A DNA stretch of 64,000 nt, taken from NCBI RefSeq assembly GCF_026627445.1, contig NZ_JAPNLJ010000002.1, forward strand, positions 79,677-143,676, given 5' to 3'. How positions within the stretch are numbered: position 1 is the stretch's first letter; every line of letters starts with the position of its first letter. Positions 26,051 to 33,583 of the stretch are shown here, piece after piece. This stretch comes from Streptomyces sp. H27-H1. GTDB taxonomy: Bacteria; Actinomycetota; Actinomycetes; Streptomycetales; Streptomycetaceae. The notes below the pieces were generated by a model. The model was not told the origin of the DNA, searched no databases, and worked only from the letters and a program-made list of their open reading frames with translations. A program made the translations under genes and the position numbers.

Positions 26051-26231
26051 GGCTGCGAGTCTATGACCGGCGATGCCCCGGCGCCGGTGCGGCGTACGCC
26101 GCGTGACCGGCGGTGATCGGGCGGCAGCACGCTGCGGAAACGCGTTTTTGAGCTGGCCCGGGAATCCGCTAGAGTTCAACACGTCGCCAGGGAGCGAAGG
26201 GGGAACACCCCGGAGCGAACACGGTTGACCT

Positions 26232-26304
<73 letters not shown>

Positions 26305-26348
26305 CTAGGTGGGGGATCATCTTCCCGAGGACCCCCTGCCGGCTCCAT

Positions 26349-26419
26349 GGTGGAGTGGCCGAGAGGCGAGGCAACGGCCTGCAAAGCCGTCTACACGGGT
26401 TCAAATCCCGTCTCCACCT
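26349..26419 (+). tRNA. tRNA-Cys (GCA)
   Basis: 71 nt: acceptor GGTGGAG/CTCCACC, discriminator T, anticodon arm ACGGC-CTGCAAA-GCCGT giving GCA. CCA appears to be encoded (26420-26422). Only two nucleotides after the CCA, at 26424, the first tRNA-Val starts. Confidence 0.97.
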
Positions 26420-26423
26420 CCAA

Positions 26424-26495
26424 GGACGATTAGCTCAGCGGGAGAGCGCTTCCCTGACACGGAAGAGGTCACTGGTTCAATCCCAGTATCGTCCA
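26424..26495 (+). tRNA. tRNA-Val (GAC), copy 1
   Basis: 72 nt: acceptor GGACGAT/ATCGTCC, anticodon arm CTTCC-CTGACAC-GGAAG giving GAC. Body identical to the next two copies; the acceptor stem differs at two base pairs. Confidence 0.97.
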
Positions 26496-26513
26496 CTGGT
26501 CCGCAAGGATCCC

Positions 26514-26585
26514 GCGCGATTAGCTCAGCGGGAGAGCGCTTCCCTGACACGGAAGAGGTCACTGGTTCAATCCCAGTATCGCGCA
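26514..26585 (+). tRNA. tRNA-Val (GAC), copy 2
   Basis: 72 nt: acceptor GCGCGAT/ATCGCGC, anticodon GAC. 18-nt spacer from copy 1. CCA not encoded (ACGT follows). Confidence 0.97.
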
Positions 26586-26639
26586 CGTAGTACGCTTCAA
26601 ACCTGCCATCTTCGGTGCTCGCACCGTGTACGTGGTCCC

Positions 26640-26711
26640 GCGCGATTAGCTCAGCGGGAGAGCGCTTCCCTGACACGGAAGAGGTCACTGGTTCAATCCC
26701 AGTATCGCGCA
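26640..26711 (+). tRNA. tRNA-Val (GAC), copy 3
   Basis: 72 nt, sequence identical to copy 2; 54-nt spacer. Followed by CCA (26712-26714) and then by the array terminator. Confidence 0.97.
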
Positions 26712-26720
26712 CCAGCATCC

Positions 26721-26754
26721 GAAAGCCCCGGCCGTTCCCACGGCCGGGGCTTTC
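26721..26754 (+). terminator. Terminator of the tRNA array
   Basis: A perfect 15-bp stem (GAAAGCCCCGGCCGT and complement) with a TCCC loop, 10 nt after the last tRNA. Confidence 0.85.
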
Positions 26755-26784
26755 GCGTGTGCGGTCCGCTGTGGGCCCTGAGAC

Positions 26785-26818
26785 GGGTGGGGGCCCGGTG
26801 GTTTCCGGGCCCCCACCC
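26785..26818 (-). terminator. Terminator of the zinc-ribbon gene
   Basis: A perfect 14-bp stem (GGGTGGGGGCCCGG / complement) with loop TGGTTT, just downstream of the leftward gene 26827-27138. Confidence 0.75.
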
Positions 26819-26826
26819 CCGCTGCC

Positions 26827-27138
26827 TCAGGAGGAGAAGAGCATCCGGCCGAAGCCGCCCTTGCGGTTGCCGTGGTGGCCGTGGCCGTAGCCGCCCTGCT
26901 GCGGGGCTCCCCAGGCGGGCGCGGGGGCGGCGTGCTGCTGCGGGTACGGAGCGGGCGCCGGCGGGGCGGCGGCCGGCGGGACCTGGCCGTACTGGGAGGT
27001 GTACTGGGACTCCAGGCGGGTCAGCGACTCCAGCTCGCCGTAGTCGAGGAAGATTCCGCGGCAGCCGCTGCACTGCTCTATCTGGACACCGTTGCGGTTG
27101 TAGGTGTGCATCATCGCGTGACACTTCGGACACTGCAT
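26827..27138 (-). CDS. TFIIB-type zinc-ribbon protein
   Basis: 103 residues. The N-terminal half is a zf-TFIIB zinc ribbon: MQCPKCHAMMHTYNRNGVQIEQCSGCRGIFLDYGELESLT, with CxxC...CxxC and the family's 'GIFLDxGEL' signature. The C-terminal half is disordered and rich in Pro, Ala, Gln, Gly and His (GYGHGHHGNRKGGFGRMLFSS). Proteins of this family are widespread, small and of unknown function; a nucleic-acid or protein-binding role is assumed. Terminates at the 26785 stem-loop. Confidence 0.88.
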   Translation of the reverse strand: MQCPKCHAMMHTYNRNGVQIEQCSGCRGIFLDYGELESLTRLESQYTSQYGQVPPAAAPPAPAPYPQQHAAPAPAWGAPQQGGYGHGHHGNRKGGFGRMLFSS

Positions 27139-27203
27139 GACCGGATCAACTCCTCGCCGTTCGCGTCGACACCGGATGCGTACCCGGTGGCATGAGGCTC
27201 ACC

Positions 27204-28235
27204 CTACGACGGAGTCCGCGGCTCCAAGTCGGGCGGGAGGGAGGCAATTCGGGCACAGGCGTCCACCATCAACCGTTCCACGTCGTCGAGTCGGCGCCGC
27301 TCGCGGGCGGCCTTGGCGAGGGCGAGGGCGGCCGTCTGCACGGTGAGCGCGCGGGCGGCGAGATCGAGTTCCGGCCAGGGGTCGCTGCCGGGCGCACCGG
27401 CCGCCGGTCCGCCGGCGGCGCGATAGGCGTCGAGGAAGCGCAGCCAGGTCTCCGTGTCCAGCAGCCCGGCCGCGTACCAGGCCGCGGGCCGGGCGAGGTC
27501 CCAGGCGGGCGCGCCGAGTCCCAGGTCGTCTACGTCGATCAGCCGCCAGCGGCCGGCAGGTCCCCGGACCAGCTGTCCGAGGTGCAGGTCTCCGTGACAG
27601 AGCGCCCCGCCGGGTGGCGGCGGGGCCTCCCCGCGCACCCACCCGGGCAGCGTCCCGGCGGCGGCCCGTACGAGCCGCGCCATCTCCCCCGCGTCGGGGT
27701 CGGCGTCCGCGCCGGCCGGGGCGGCGGGGACGGCGGCAGGGGCCCGGACGGGTGCCGTGAGCGGGACCGCGACAGTGGCCGGATCGGAGGCCGCGGTCGG
27801 TGCGGGGGCCGCCAGCGGACGGGCCGCGTCGAGGCGTCGCAGGGCGCGGGCCACTTTCGCCGGTCCGCGCATAGGGGGGACCGGGCCCGGGAGGTGGTGC
27901 AGCGGGGTCCGGTGCAGGGCGGCCAGCAGCTCCGCCACCGGCTCCCAGGGGGCTTCCTCCGGGTGGTCCGGGGCGACCGGAGCGCCGTAGGGCCACAGGG
28001 TGACGGGCCGGCGTCCGACCCGGCCCAGCCCGGGGCCGAGCGGCGCCAGCAGCACTCCGGCCAGCGCCGGGTCCCCGGCGATCCGGACGCGTACCGCCAG
28101 GGCTTCGGGGTCGCTGTCCTCCCCGTGCGCCTTGACCACGACCTCCCCGCAGCGGACGACGGTGCCGTCGTCCCGGTCCGCGAGCAGTACGTACTCGCTC
28201 GCGCCCGCGTACGCGGCGAGCGCGGCCGCGCTCAC
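27204..28235 (-). CDS. Aminoglycoside phosphotransferase-like (APH) protein
   Basis: 343 residues from GTG 28235. The kinase-like catalytic loop is clear: LCHGDLHLGQLV (HGD with catalytic Asp) and the metal site LIDVDDLGLGAPAWDLARP (IDxDD). The N-lobe is recognisable by VVVKAHGED (lysine for ATP). A ~45-residue Ala/Pro-rich, probably flexible insertion occurs before the catalytic loop. It may phosphorylate a small molecule such as a sugar, a choline-like alcohol or an antibiotic; the substrate cannot be told. It overlaps the upstream small gene by 4 bp (GTGA), making a two-gene operon. Confidence 0.87.
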   Translation of the reverse strand: MSAAALAAYAGASEYVLLADRDDGTVVRCGEVVVKAHGEDSDPEALAVRVRIAGDPALAGVLLAPLGPGLGRVGRRPVTLWPYGAPVAPDHPEEAPWEPVAELLAALHRTPLHHLPGPVPPMRGPAKVARALRRLDAARPLAAPAPTAASDPATVAVPLTAPVRAPAAVPAAPAGADADPDAGEMARLVRAAAGTLPGWVRGEAPPPPGGALCHGDLHLGQLVRGPAGRWRLIDVDDLGLGAPAWDLARPAAWYAAGLLDTETWLRFLDAYRAAGGPAAGAPGSDPWPELDLAARALTVQTAALALAKAARERRRLDDVERLMVDACARIASLPPDLEPRTPS

Positions 28236-28561
28236 TCGCTCCAGCGGAACCACGCCTCGGCGCCTTCGATGTGGAGCAGGAAATCCGCCACCGGCAGACC
28301 GTCCGGCGAAAGGAGGGTCAGCTCCCCGGCGATCGGGGCGTACACCTCGTCGAAGCGCTCGCCGAAGGAATCGTCGTCGGTCTCCGCCGCCATGACCTTC
28401 TGGACGGCCTCGAACCAGGACGCGACCCGGCCGAAGCCAGGCTCCGGCGCGAAGCGGCCGTGCAGCCACGGGAAATCGGCGGACTCCACGGTGACCGCGC
28501 CCAGTGGGACGCCTTGCCGCACGAGCCTCCAGACGCTGCCCTCAGGGCCCGACCGCGCCAT
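28232..28561 (-). CDS. Hypothetical protein (109 aa)
   Basis: 109 residues from ATG 28561 (MARSGPEGSVWRLVRQGVPLGAVTVESADFPWLHGRFAPEPGF). Compact mixed alpha/beta composition with several Trp and Phe, ending LPVADFLLHIEGAEAWFRWSE. No known motif. Conserved look and 4-bp coupling to the phosphotransferase gene suggest a partner or modulator of that enzyme; that is inference. Confidence 0.78.
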   Translation of the reverse strand: MARSGPEGSVWRLVRQGVPLGAVTVESADFPWLHGRFAPEPGFGRVASWFEAVQKVMAAETDDDSFGERFDEVYAPIAGELTLLSPDGLPVADFLLHIEGAEAWFRWSE

Positions 28562-28694
28562 CGCCACTCCCCCGCGCCGGCGAGCGCCCCGGGCGGGTGC
28601 TCCTCGGGACGAGGGTACGCAGCACCGCGGACACCCCGGGGGCGGGGCCGGGCAGTGCCCGGGCCTGGGCCTGGGCCTGGGGGCCATGAGCGAT

Positions 28695-28726
28695 GACGGC
28701 ATGAGGGCATGACGGCATGAGGGCAT
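28695..28726. repeat. Two exact 16-bp tandem repeats
   Basis: GACGGCATGAGGGCAT occurs at 28695-28710 and again at 28711-28726, with partial copies at each side. It forms part of the 307-bp gap (28562-28868) between two leftward genes, which otherwise holds only the terminator at 28731-28776 and GC-rich spacer. Confidence 0.7.
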
Positions 28727-28730
28727 GAAA

Positions 28731-28776
28731 AAGGGTGCTGCGCGTCCGGCTCCCCAGCCTTACGCGCAGCACCCTT
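28731..28776 (-). terminator. Intrinsic terminator with T-run
   Basis: Perfect 15-bp arms (28731-28745 and 28762-28776; AAGGGTGCTGCGCGT and complement) around a 16-nt loop. Read leftward, the stem is followed by TTTTT, a classical Rho-independent terminator for the small gene 28869-29054. Confidence 0.85.
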
Positions 28777-28868
28777 CACCTGCCGTCCGTCGACCGCTCC
28801 CCCGTCCCCACGGGGTTCGGCCGGTGACAGTCCCGGCCCAGGCCGCTCTCCTGGGCCCGGGGCGCCGC

Positions 28869-29054
28869 TCAGCGCCCCAGCATCACGCTTACGGACGACG
28901 CCTGCGCCACCACCTGGTCGAAGCCTCCGAAGAGGAAGAGCAGGAGGGCGGCCAGGGGGAGCACCATCGCCGCGGCCACCAGTGGGTGGCGACGGCCGGA
29001 CTCATGGCTGTTGAACGCGAATGCCTTGCGTCCCTGCCGGGCGATGTCCGCCAT
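28869..29054 (-). CDS. Small membrane protein (61 aa)
   Basis: 61 residues from ATG 29054, which follows a good ribosome site (GGGAGAGGACC). A polar, basic N-terminus (MADIARQGRKAFAFNSHESGRRHP) is followed by one strong membrane helix (LVAAAMVLPLAALLLFLFGGF) and a short external tail. The clear ribosome site and dedicated downstream terminator support it as a real gene. Function unknown. Confidence 0.72.
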   Translation of the reverse strand: MADIARQGRKAFAFNSHESGRRHPLVAAAMVLPLAALLLFLFGGFDQVVAQASSVSVMLGR

Positions 29055-29601
29055 GGTCCTCTCCCTGTCGTTTGGCAGCGGCGGGCTTGTGACCTCGGGG
29101 GGCGAGTGCTCCACCCACCGCTTGTCCTCAACACTAGGCGCGGGGAAGGCTCCTGGCCTCATGCCTTCGTACCCATTGCCAGGCCTCCAGGAGGATGAGG
29201 AGTCCACCCCGCGTGTACTCCCCTGGGTGGAGACCCGCCCCCCGCTCTGAGGGTCTTCCCGGAGGGGATCACCGGAGCGTAGTGACTTCGCTCACTTCCG
29301 TTACTCACCGCACACGTCTGGCCGCCGACCAGGCGGTCCCAAGATCAACCGGACGGCTCCGCGCGCCGCGGCGGGCACCCCTCCCCCCGATATACCACCG
29401 GCCACCCCAATTCCCTTGGCCCGAGACGGGCTTGAGCGAACCGCCCCGTTCCGTACATGCGTCCTAGCGGTGGTCCGGGGAATCCCCAAGTGGACTGCCC
29501 CGTACTGACAATCGAATCTCCGGGCGAGGGCGCGGCCTCTGAGCGCGCATGCCGGATGGTCCGTAAGCTGTGCCACGTCAACAGGAGGACCGGTCAGCGG
29601 G
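29055..29601. other. 547-bp divergent intergenic region
   Basis: Separates the leftward small membrane gene from the rightward kinase gene. It is less GC-rich than its neighbours and should contain both promoters. TAGTGT at about 29133-29138 (leftward) and TAAGCT at about 29563-29568 (rightward) fit TAnnnT -10 boxes, but no convincing -35 partners were found. No RNA gene or further CDS seen. Confidence 0.4.
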
Positions 29602-30846
29602 GTGGACATGGCGATGATGCGGCTCCGACGCGAGGACCCGCGTGTCGTCGGCTCGTTCAGACTGCACCGGCGCCTCGGCGCCGGAGGCATGGGCGTCGTC
29701 TACCTGGGCTCCGACCGGCGCGGCCAGCGCGTCGCGCTCAAGGTGATCCGGCCGGACCTGGCCGAGGACCAGGAGTTCCGCTCGCGCTTCGCGCGCGAGG
29801 TCTCCGCCGCCCGGCGGATCCGCGGCGGGTGCACCGCGCGCCTGGTCGCCGCGGACCTGGAGGCGGAGCGCCCCTGGTTCGCCACGCAGTACGTCCCCGG
29901 CCCCTCCCTGCACGACAAGGTCGCCGAAGAGGGCCCCCTGACGGCATCGGCGATCGCCGCCATCGGCGCCGCGCTCTCCGAGGGGCTGGTCGCCGTGCAC
30001 GAGGCCGGCGTGGTCCACCGCGACCTCAAGCCCTCGAACATCCTGCTGTCGCCCAAGGGCCCGCGCATCATCGACTTCGGGATCGCCTGGGCCACCGGCG
30101 CCAGCACCCTCACCCACGTGGGCACGGCCGTCGGCTCCCCCGGGTTCCTGGCGCCCGAGCAGGTCCGCGGAGCCGCCGTCACCCCTGCCACCGACGTCTT
30201 CTCGCTGGGCGCCACCCTCGCCTACGCGGCCACCGCCGACTCGCCCTTCGGGCACGGCAGTTCCGAGGTCATGCTGTACCGGGTGGTGCACGAGGAGCCG
30301 CACCTCCAGGGTGTTCCGGACGCGCTCGCGCCCCTCGTACGGGCCTGCCTGGCGAAGGATCCCGAAGACCGGCCGACCACGCTCCAGCTGTCGATGCGGC
30401 TCAAGGAGATCGCGGCCCGCGAGGCGCACGGACTGGGCGACAGCCGCCCGCCCGCGCAGCGGGCGCGGACCGAGCGGCCGACGGGGCGGCTGACCGAGGA
30501 GTACCCCGAGGAGTACGCCGAGCAGCGCACGGAGCGCCGTAGCGACGGCACTCCCGTCCCGGGACGTCCGGGTACGGGAACCGGAGCGGGCCAGGGCAAG
30601 GCGCCGGCCAAGGGGCAGGGACCGCACAGCGGGCCGCACTCGCGGCCCTCCTCGGCGCGCGGCACCGGCTCACGGCCGTCCGGCTCCACCGCGGGGCGTA
30701 CCGGCGGCCGCCCGGCGCCCCGTACGACGGGCACGGGCCGGCGGCCGTCACGGCCGGACCCGAAGCTGATGCGCCAGCGCCTGATCGTCTTCGTCGTGGT
30801 GACGTTGATCGTGGCTCTGGGCATCGCGCTCGCCCAGAAGCTCTAG
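29602..30846 (+). CDS. Membrane-anchored Ser/Thr protein kinase (Hanks type)
   Basis: 414 residues from GTG 29602; ATG 29608 is an alternative. The kinase domain (residues ~18-275) is complete: glycine loop GAGGMG (26-31), ATP lysine K47 in ALKVI, catalytic HRDLKPSN with D141, DFG at 158-160, and APEQ. A disordered basic linker rich in Arg, Gly, Pro and Thr (~280-388) leads to one C-terminal membrane helix (LIVFVVVTLIVALGIAL), leaving essentially no extracellular sensor. So this is a tail-anchored, PASTA-less kinase; targets unknown. TrmH lies convergent downstream. Confidence 0.93.
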   Translation: MDMAMMRLRREDPRVVGSFRLHRRLGAGGMGVVYLGSDRRGQRVALKVIRPDLAEDQEFRSRFAREVSAARRIRGGCTARLVAADLEAERPWFATQYVPGPSLHDKVAEEGPLTASAIAAIGAALSEGLVAVHEAGVVHRDLKPSNILLSPKGPRIIDFGIAWATGASTLTHVGTAVGSPGFLAPEQVRGAAVTPATDVFSLGATLAYAATADSPFGHGSSEVMLYRVVHEEPHLQGVPDALAPLVRACLAKDPEDRPTTLQLSMRLKEIAAREAHGLGDSRPPAQRARTERPTGRLTEEYPEEYAEQRTERRSDGTPVPGRPGTGTGAGQGKAPAKGQGPHSGPHSRPSSARGTGSRPSGSTAGRTGGRPAPRTTGTGRRPSRPDPKLMRQRLIVFVVVTLIVALGIALAQKL

Positions 30847-30880
30847 CGCGGAGGGGTCGGCGCTGGAGGCTCCGGCGCGA

Positions 30881-30913
30881 AGCCTCTGGCCCGGAAAGCT
30901 CCGGCCAGAGGCT
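30881..30913. terminator. Bidirectional terminator between kinase and trmH
   Basis: AGCCTCTGGCC(c)CGGA-AAGC-TCCGGCCAGAGGCT: 14-bp stem with one bulge and a 4-nt loop between two converging genes. A second hairpin of the GGGGCCC/GGGCCCC type follows near 30938-30957. Confidence 0.75.
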
Positions 30914-30964
30914 CGGGCGGCGCCATCGGCCGCCTGCGGGGCCCTGAGGGGGCCCCGCCCGGGC

Positions 30965-31777
30965 CTACGGGTGGCCGTTGGCCACCGCGTAGAAGGCGAC
31001 GGCCGCGGCCGCGCCCACGTTCAGCGAGTCCACCCCGTGCGCCATGGGGATGCGTACCCATTCGTCGGCCGCGACCAGTGCCTGGGTCGACAGCCCGTCC
31101 CCCTCCGCGCCCAGCATCAGCGCGACCCGCTCCAGCGTCTGCGGGGCGGCCACGTCGATCGGCGAGGCCTTCTGATGCGGGGTGAGGGCGAGCAGCTTGA
31201 AGCCGGCCTCGCGGACCGAGTCCAGGCCCTTGGGCCAGCCCTCCAGCCGCGCGTACGGGACGGAGAACACCGCGCCCATGGAGACCTTGACGGAACGCCG
31301 GTACAGCGGGTCCGCGCAGTCGGGCGAGAGCAGTACCGCGTCCATGCCGAGGGCGGCCGCGCTGCGGAAGATGGCGCCGATGTTGGTGTGGTCGTTCACC
31401 GCTTCCATGATGACCACGCGCCGGGTGGTGGCGAGCAGTTCCTCGGCCGTGGGCAGTGGCTTGCGCTGCATGGAGGCGAGGGCGCCGCGGTGCACGTGGT
31501 AGCCGGTGACGCGCTCGGCGAGCTCCGGGCTGACGGCGTAGACCGGGGCCGGGAGCTCGTCGATGACGTCGCGCATGACGTCGACCCACTTGGCGGAGAG
31601 CAGCATCGAGCGCATCTCGTACCCGGCGTCCTTGGCGCGTCTGATCACCTTCTCGCCCTCGGCGATGAAGAGACCTTCCGCGGGCTCGCGCCTGCGCCGG
31701 AGTTCGACGTCGGTCAGGCCCGTGTAGTCGCGCAAGCGCGGGTCGTCGGGGTCCTCGACGGTGATGAGATCAGCCAC
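30965..31777 (-). CDS. TrmH/SpoU-family RNA 2'-O-methyltransferase
   Basis: 270 residues. An N-terminal substrate-binding domain (residues 1-110, including EGLFIAEGEKVIRRA) precedes the SPOUT knot: motif 1 EAVNDHTNIGAIFRSAAALGMDAVLL, motif 2 ALMLGAEGDGLS, motif 3 RIPMAHGVDSLNVGAAAAVAFYA. It uses S-adenosylmethionine to methylate a ribose 2'-OH in rRNA or tRNA; the exact nucleotide is unknown. Some members of this group give resistance to thiostrepton-like antibiotics, but this housekeeping type (with the N-terminal 50S L30e-like domain) is present in all Streptomyces. Start ATG 31777. Confidence 0.92.
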   Translation of the reverse strand: MADLITVEDPDDPRLRDYTGLTDVELRRRREPAEGLFIAEGEKVIRRAKDAGYEMRSMLLSAKWVDVMRDVIDELPAPVYAVSPELAERVTGYHVHRGALASMQRKPLPTAEELLATTRRVVIMEAVNDHTNIGAIFRSAAALGMDAVLLSPDCADPLYRRSVKVSMGAVFSVPYARLEGWPKGLDSVREAGFKLLALTPHQKASPIDVAAPQTLERVALMLGAEGDGLSTQALVAADEWVRIPMAHGVDSLNVGAAAAVAFYAVANGHP

Positions 31778-31852
31778 AGGGTGATACTGCCTTGTCCTGG
31801 GTGCGGTGCCAACGGCTCTGCCGGGTTGCGGGATTGCGGGGGTACGGGGGTG

Positions 31853-33067
31853 TCACCCGGCCGTGGGCCGGTGGACGTTCACCACGTCGCCGATCACGAT
31901 GACGGCGGGCGGCCTGACCTCCTGGGCCCGGACGGTCTCGCCGACCGTCGCCAAGGTGGCGTCCACGCGCCGCTGGGAGGCGGTGGTGCCCTCCTGGATG
32001 ACGGCGACGGCGGTGTCGGCGGGGCGGCCGTGGCGGACCAGCGCCTCGGCGATCAGGCCGATCTTGTCGACGCCCATGAGGACGACCAGGGTGCCGGTGA
32101 GCTTGGCGAGGGAGGCCCAGTCCACGAGGGAGCGCGGGTCGTCGGGGCCGACGTGGCCGCTGACGACGGTGAACTCGTGCGCGACCCCGCGGTGCGTGAC
32201 CGGGATGCCGGCCGCGCCGGGCACGGAGATGGAGCTGGAGATGCCGGGCACGACGGTGCAGGGGATGCCTGCCTCGGCGAGGGCCTGGAGCTCCTCCATG
32301 CCGCGGCCGAAGACGTACGGGTCCCCGCCCTTGAGCCGGACCACGGCCTTGCCGGCCTTGGCGTGCTCGATGAGGGCGTTGTTGATGGCCTCCTGGGCCA
32401 TGAAGCGGCCGTACGGGATCTTCGCCGCGTCGATGACCTGGACGTGCGGCGGGAGCTCGTCGAGGAGGTCGCGGGGGCCGAGCCGGTCCGCGATGACCAC
32501 GTCGGCCTCGGCGAGGAGGCGCCGGCCGCGGACCGTGATCAGGTCCGGGTCGCCGGGTCCACCGCCGACGAGGGACACGCCGGGGGTGTGGGTGCGGGCA
32601 GCGGTCAGGGAGCCGTCCCGCAGCCCCTCGACGACCGCGTCTCGGACGCCGGCGGAGCGGCGGGGGTCATTGCCGCTCAGCACGGCGACGGTGACGCCCT
32701 CCACGCGGCCGGTGGCCGGGGTCCAGGCGGTGGCGGCTTCGGCGTCGTCGGCGCGGACGCACCAGATCCGCTCGCGTTCGGCTTCGGCGGAGGCGGCGTC
32801 GTTGGCGGCGCGGTCCCGGGTGGCGACGAGGGCGTACCAGGCACCGGCCAGGTCGCCGTCCTCGTAGCGGCGGCGCTCCCAGCGGATCTCGCCGGTCTCC
32901 GCCATGGCGTCCACGGAGGGGGTCGCGGAGGGCGAGATCAGGAGGATGTCGGCGCCGGCCGCGATGAGCGCGGGCAGGCGGCGCTGGGCGACCTGGCCGC
33001 CGCCGACGACGACGACGCGGCGGCCCGCTAGGCGGAGTCCGACGGGGTAGGCGGGGGTGTCGGCCAT
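31853..33067 (-). CDS. cobA: Uroporphyrinogen-III C-methyltransferase with precorrin-2 dehydrogenase domain
   Basis: 404 residues. The N-terminal ~150 residues are a Rossmann domain (LAGRRVVVVGGGQVAQRRL) of the precorrin-2 dehydrogenase/siroheme synthase type. From ~155 on is the SUMT methylase domain: VSLVGGGPGDPDLITVRGRRLLAEADVV, RLKGGDPYVFGRGMEE, VVPGISSSISVPGAAGIPVTHRG. It therefore resembles a shortened CysG (which has ~457 residues) and can supply precorrin-2 for cobalamin and siroheme. Start ATG 33067 behind AGGAG. Same strand as bluB-cobT but 516 bp away, so probably its own promoter. No cobalamin riboswitch was recognised upstream. Confidence 0.92.
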   Translation of the reverse strand: MADTPAYPVGLRLAGRRVVVVGGGQVAQRRLPALIAAGADILLISPSATPSVDAMAETGEIRWERRRYEDGDLAGAWYALVATRDRAANDAASAEAERERIWCVRADDAEAATAWTPATGRVEGVTVAVLSGNDPRRSAGVRDAVVEGLRDGSLTAARTHTPGVSLVGGGPGDPDLITVRGRRLLAEADVVIADRLGPRDLLDELPPHVQVIDAAKIPYGRFMAQEAINNALIEHAKAGKAVVRLKGGDPYVFGRGMEELQALAEAGIPCTVVPGISSSISVPGAAGIPVTHRGVAHEFTVVSGHVGPDDPRSLVDWASLAKLTGTLVVLMGVDKIGLIAEALVRHGRPADTAVAVIQEGTTASQRRVDATLATVGETVRAQEVRPPAVIVIGDVVNVHRPTAG

Positions 33068-33583
33068 GGCGGGGGCTGCTCCTGAGGGCGGCTGGGTGGG
33101 CCGCTACGGCATTGGAGCGGCGAGGAGAGTGCGTGCAGTGCGGTACTGCTGGTCCAAGATACGGCCCCACCTGGGCGGAAGCATGCCCTGGGGTCCGCAA
33201 GGGCCTGCGGGAGCCCCGCCCGGGGCAGCCGGTTCAGCCGTGCTCGTCGTCGGGTGGGCCGGTCGGTGCGGGATCGTCCGAGGTGCGCGGGGGCTGCGGT
33301 TCGGCCGGTGAGCCGACGGCGACGCGGGAGACCGGGGAGATCTCGTTCGCGCATCCGTACCGGTCCCCCGGTTCCTGGGGAGGGACCCGGTTCCCACGGC
33401 TGTCGAGCGGGGTGGTCTCGGCAGCGGACCTCCACCGGGGGCGCGGCCGCTGCCCGTGACGGCGCGAAGGCCCCGGGCGTCCGGTGCGTGACCGACCGCG
33501 GTCGGTCGGTCCGGTGCCTGCCATGGGACCAGGCTCGGCGCGCCCGTGGCATCGCGCACCACGGGCTGCGCCACCGGGCGGTC
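33068..33583. other. 516-bp intergenic region with 18-bp palindrome
   Basis: Between the bluB-cobT stop and the cobA start, both leftward. A perfect 18-bp palindrome GACCGACCGCGGTCGGTC lies at 33490-33507, about 80 bp past the cobT stop; it may be a terminator stem or an operator. Open frames here (for example 33104-33574, leftward) are Pro/Arg/Ser-rich and look non-coding. I looked for the B12-box and GCCACTG elements of a cobalamin riboswitch on both strands and did not find a convincing set. Confidence 0.45.

Noticed and set aside
28232..28726. Longer start for the 109-residue gene
   Set aside because: The upstream extension crosses the tandem repeats and is Pro/Arg-rich; the ATG at 28561 fits the coding character.
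33068..33583. Cobalamin riboswitch before cobA
   Set aside because: GC-rich hairpins and GGGAACCGGG-like words are present, but B12 box and conserved core elements could not be assembled in the right order on either strand.
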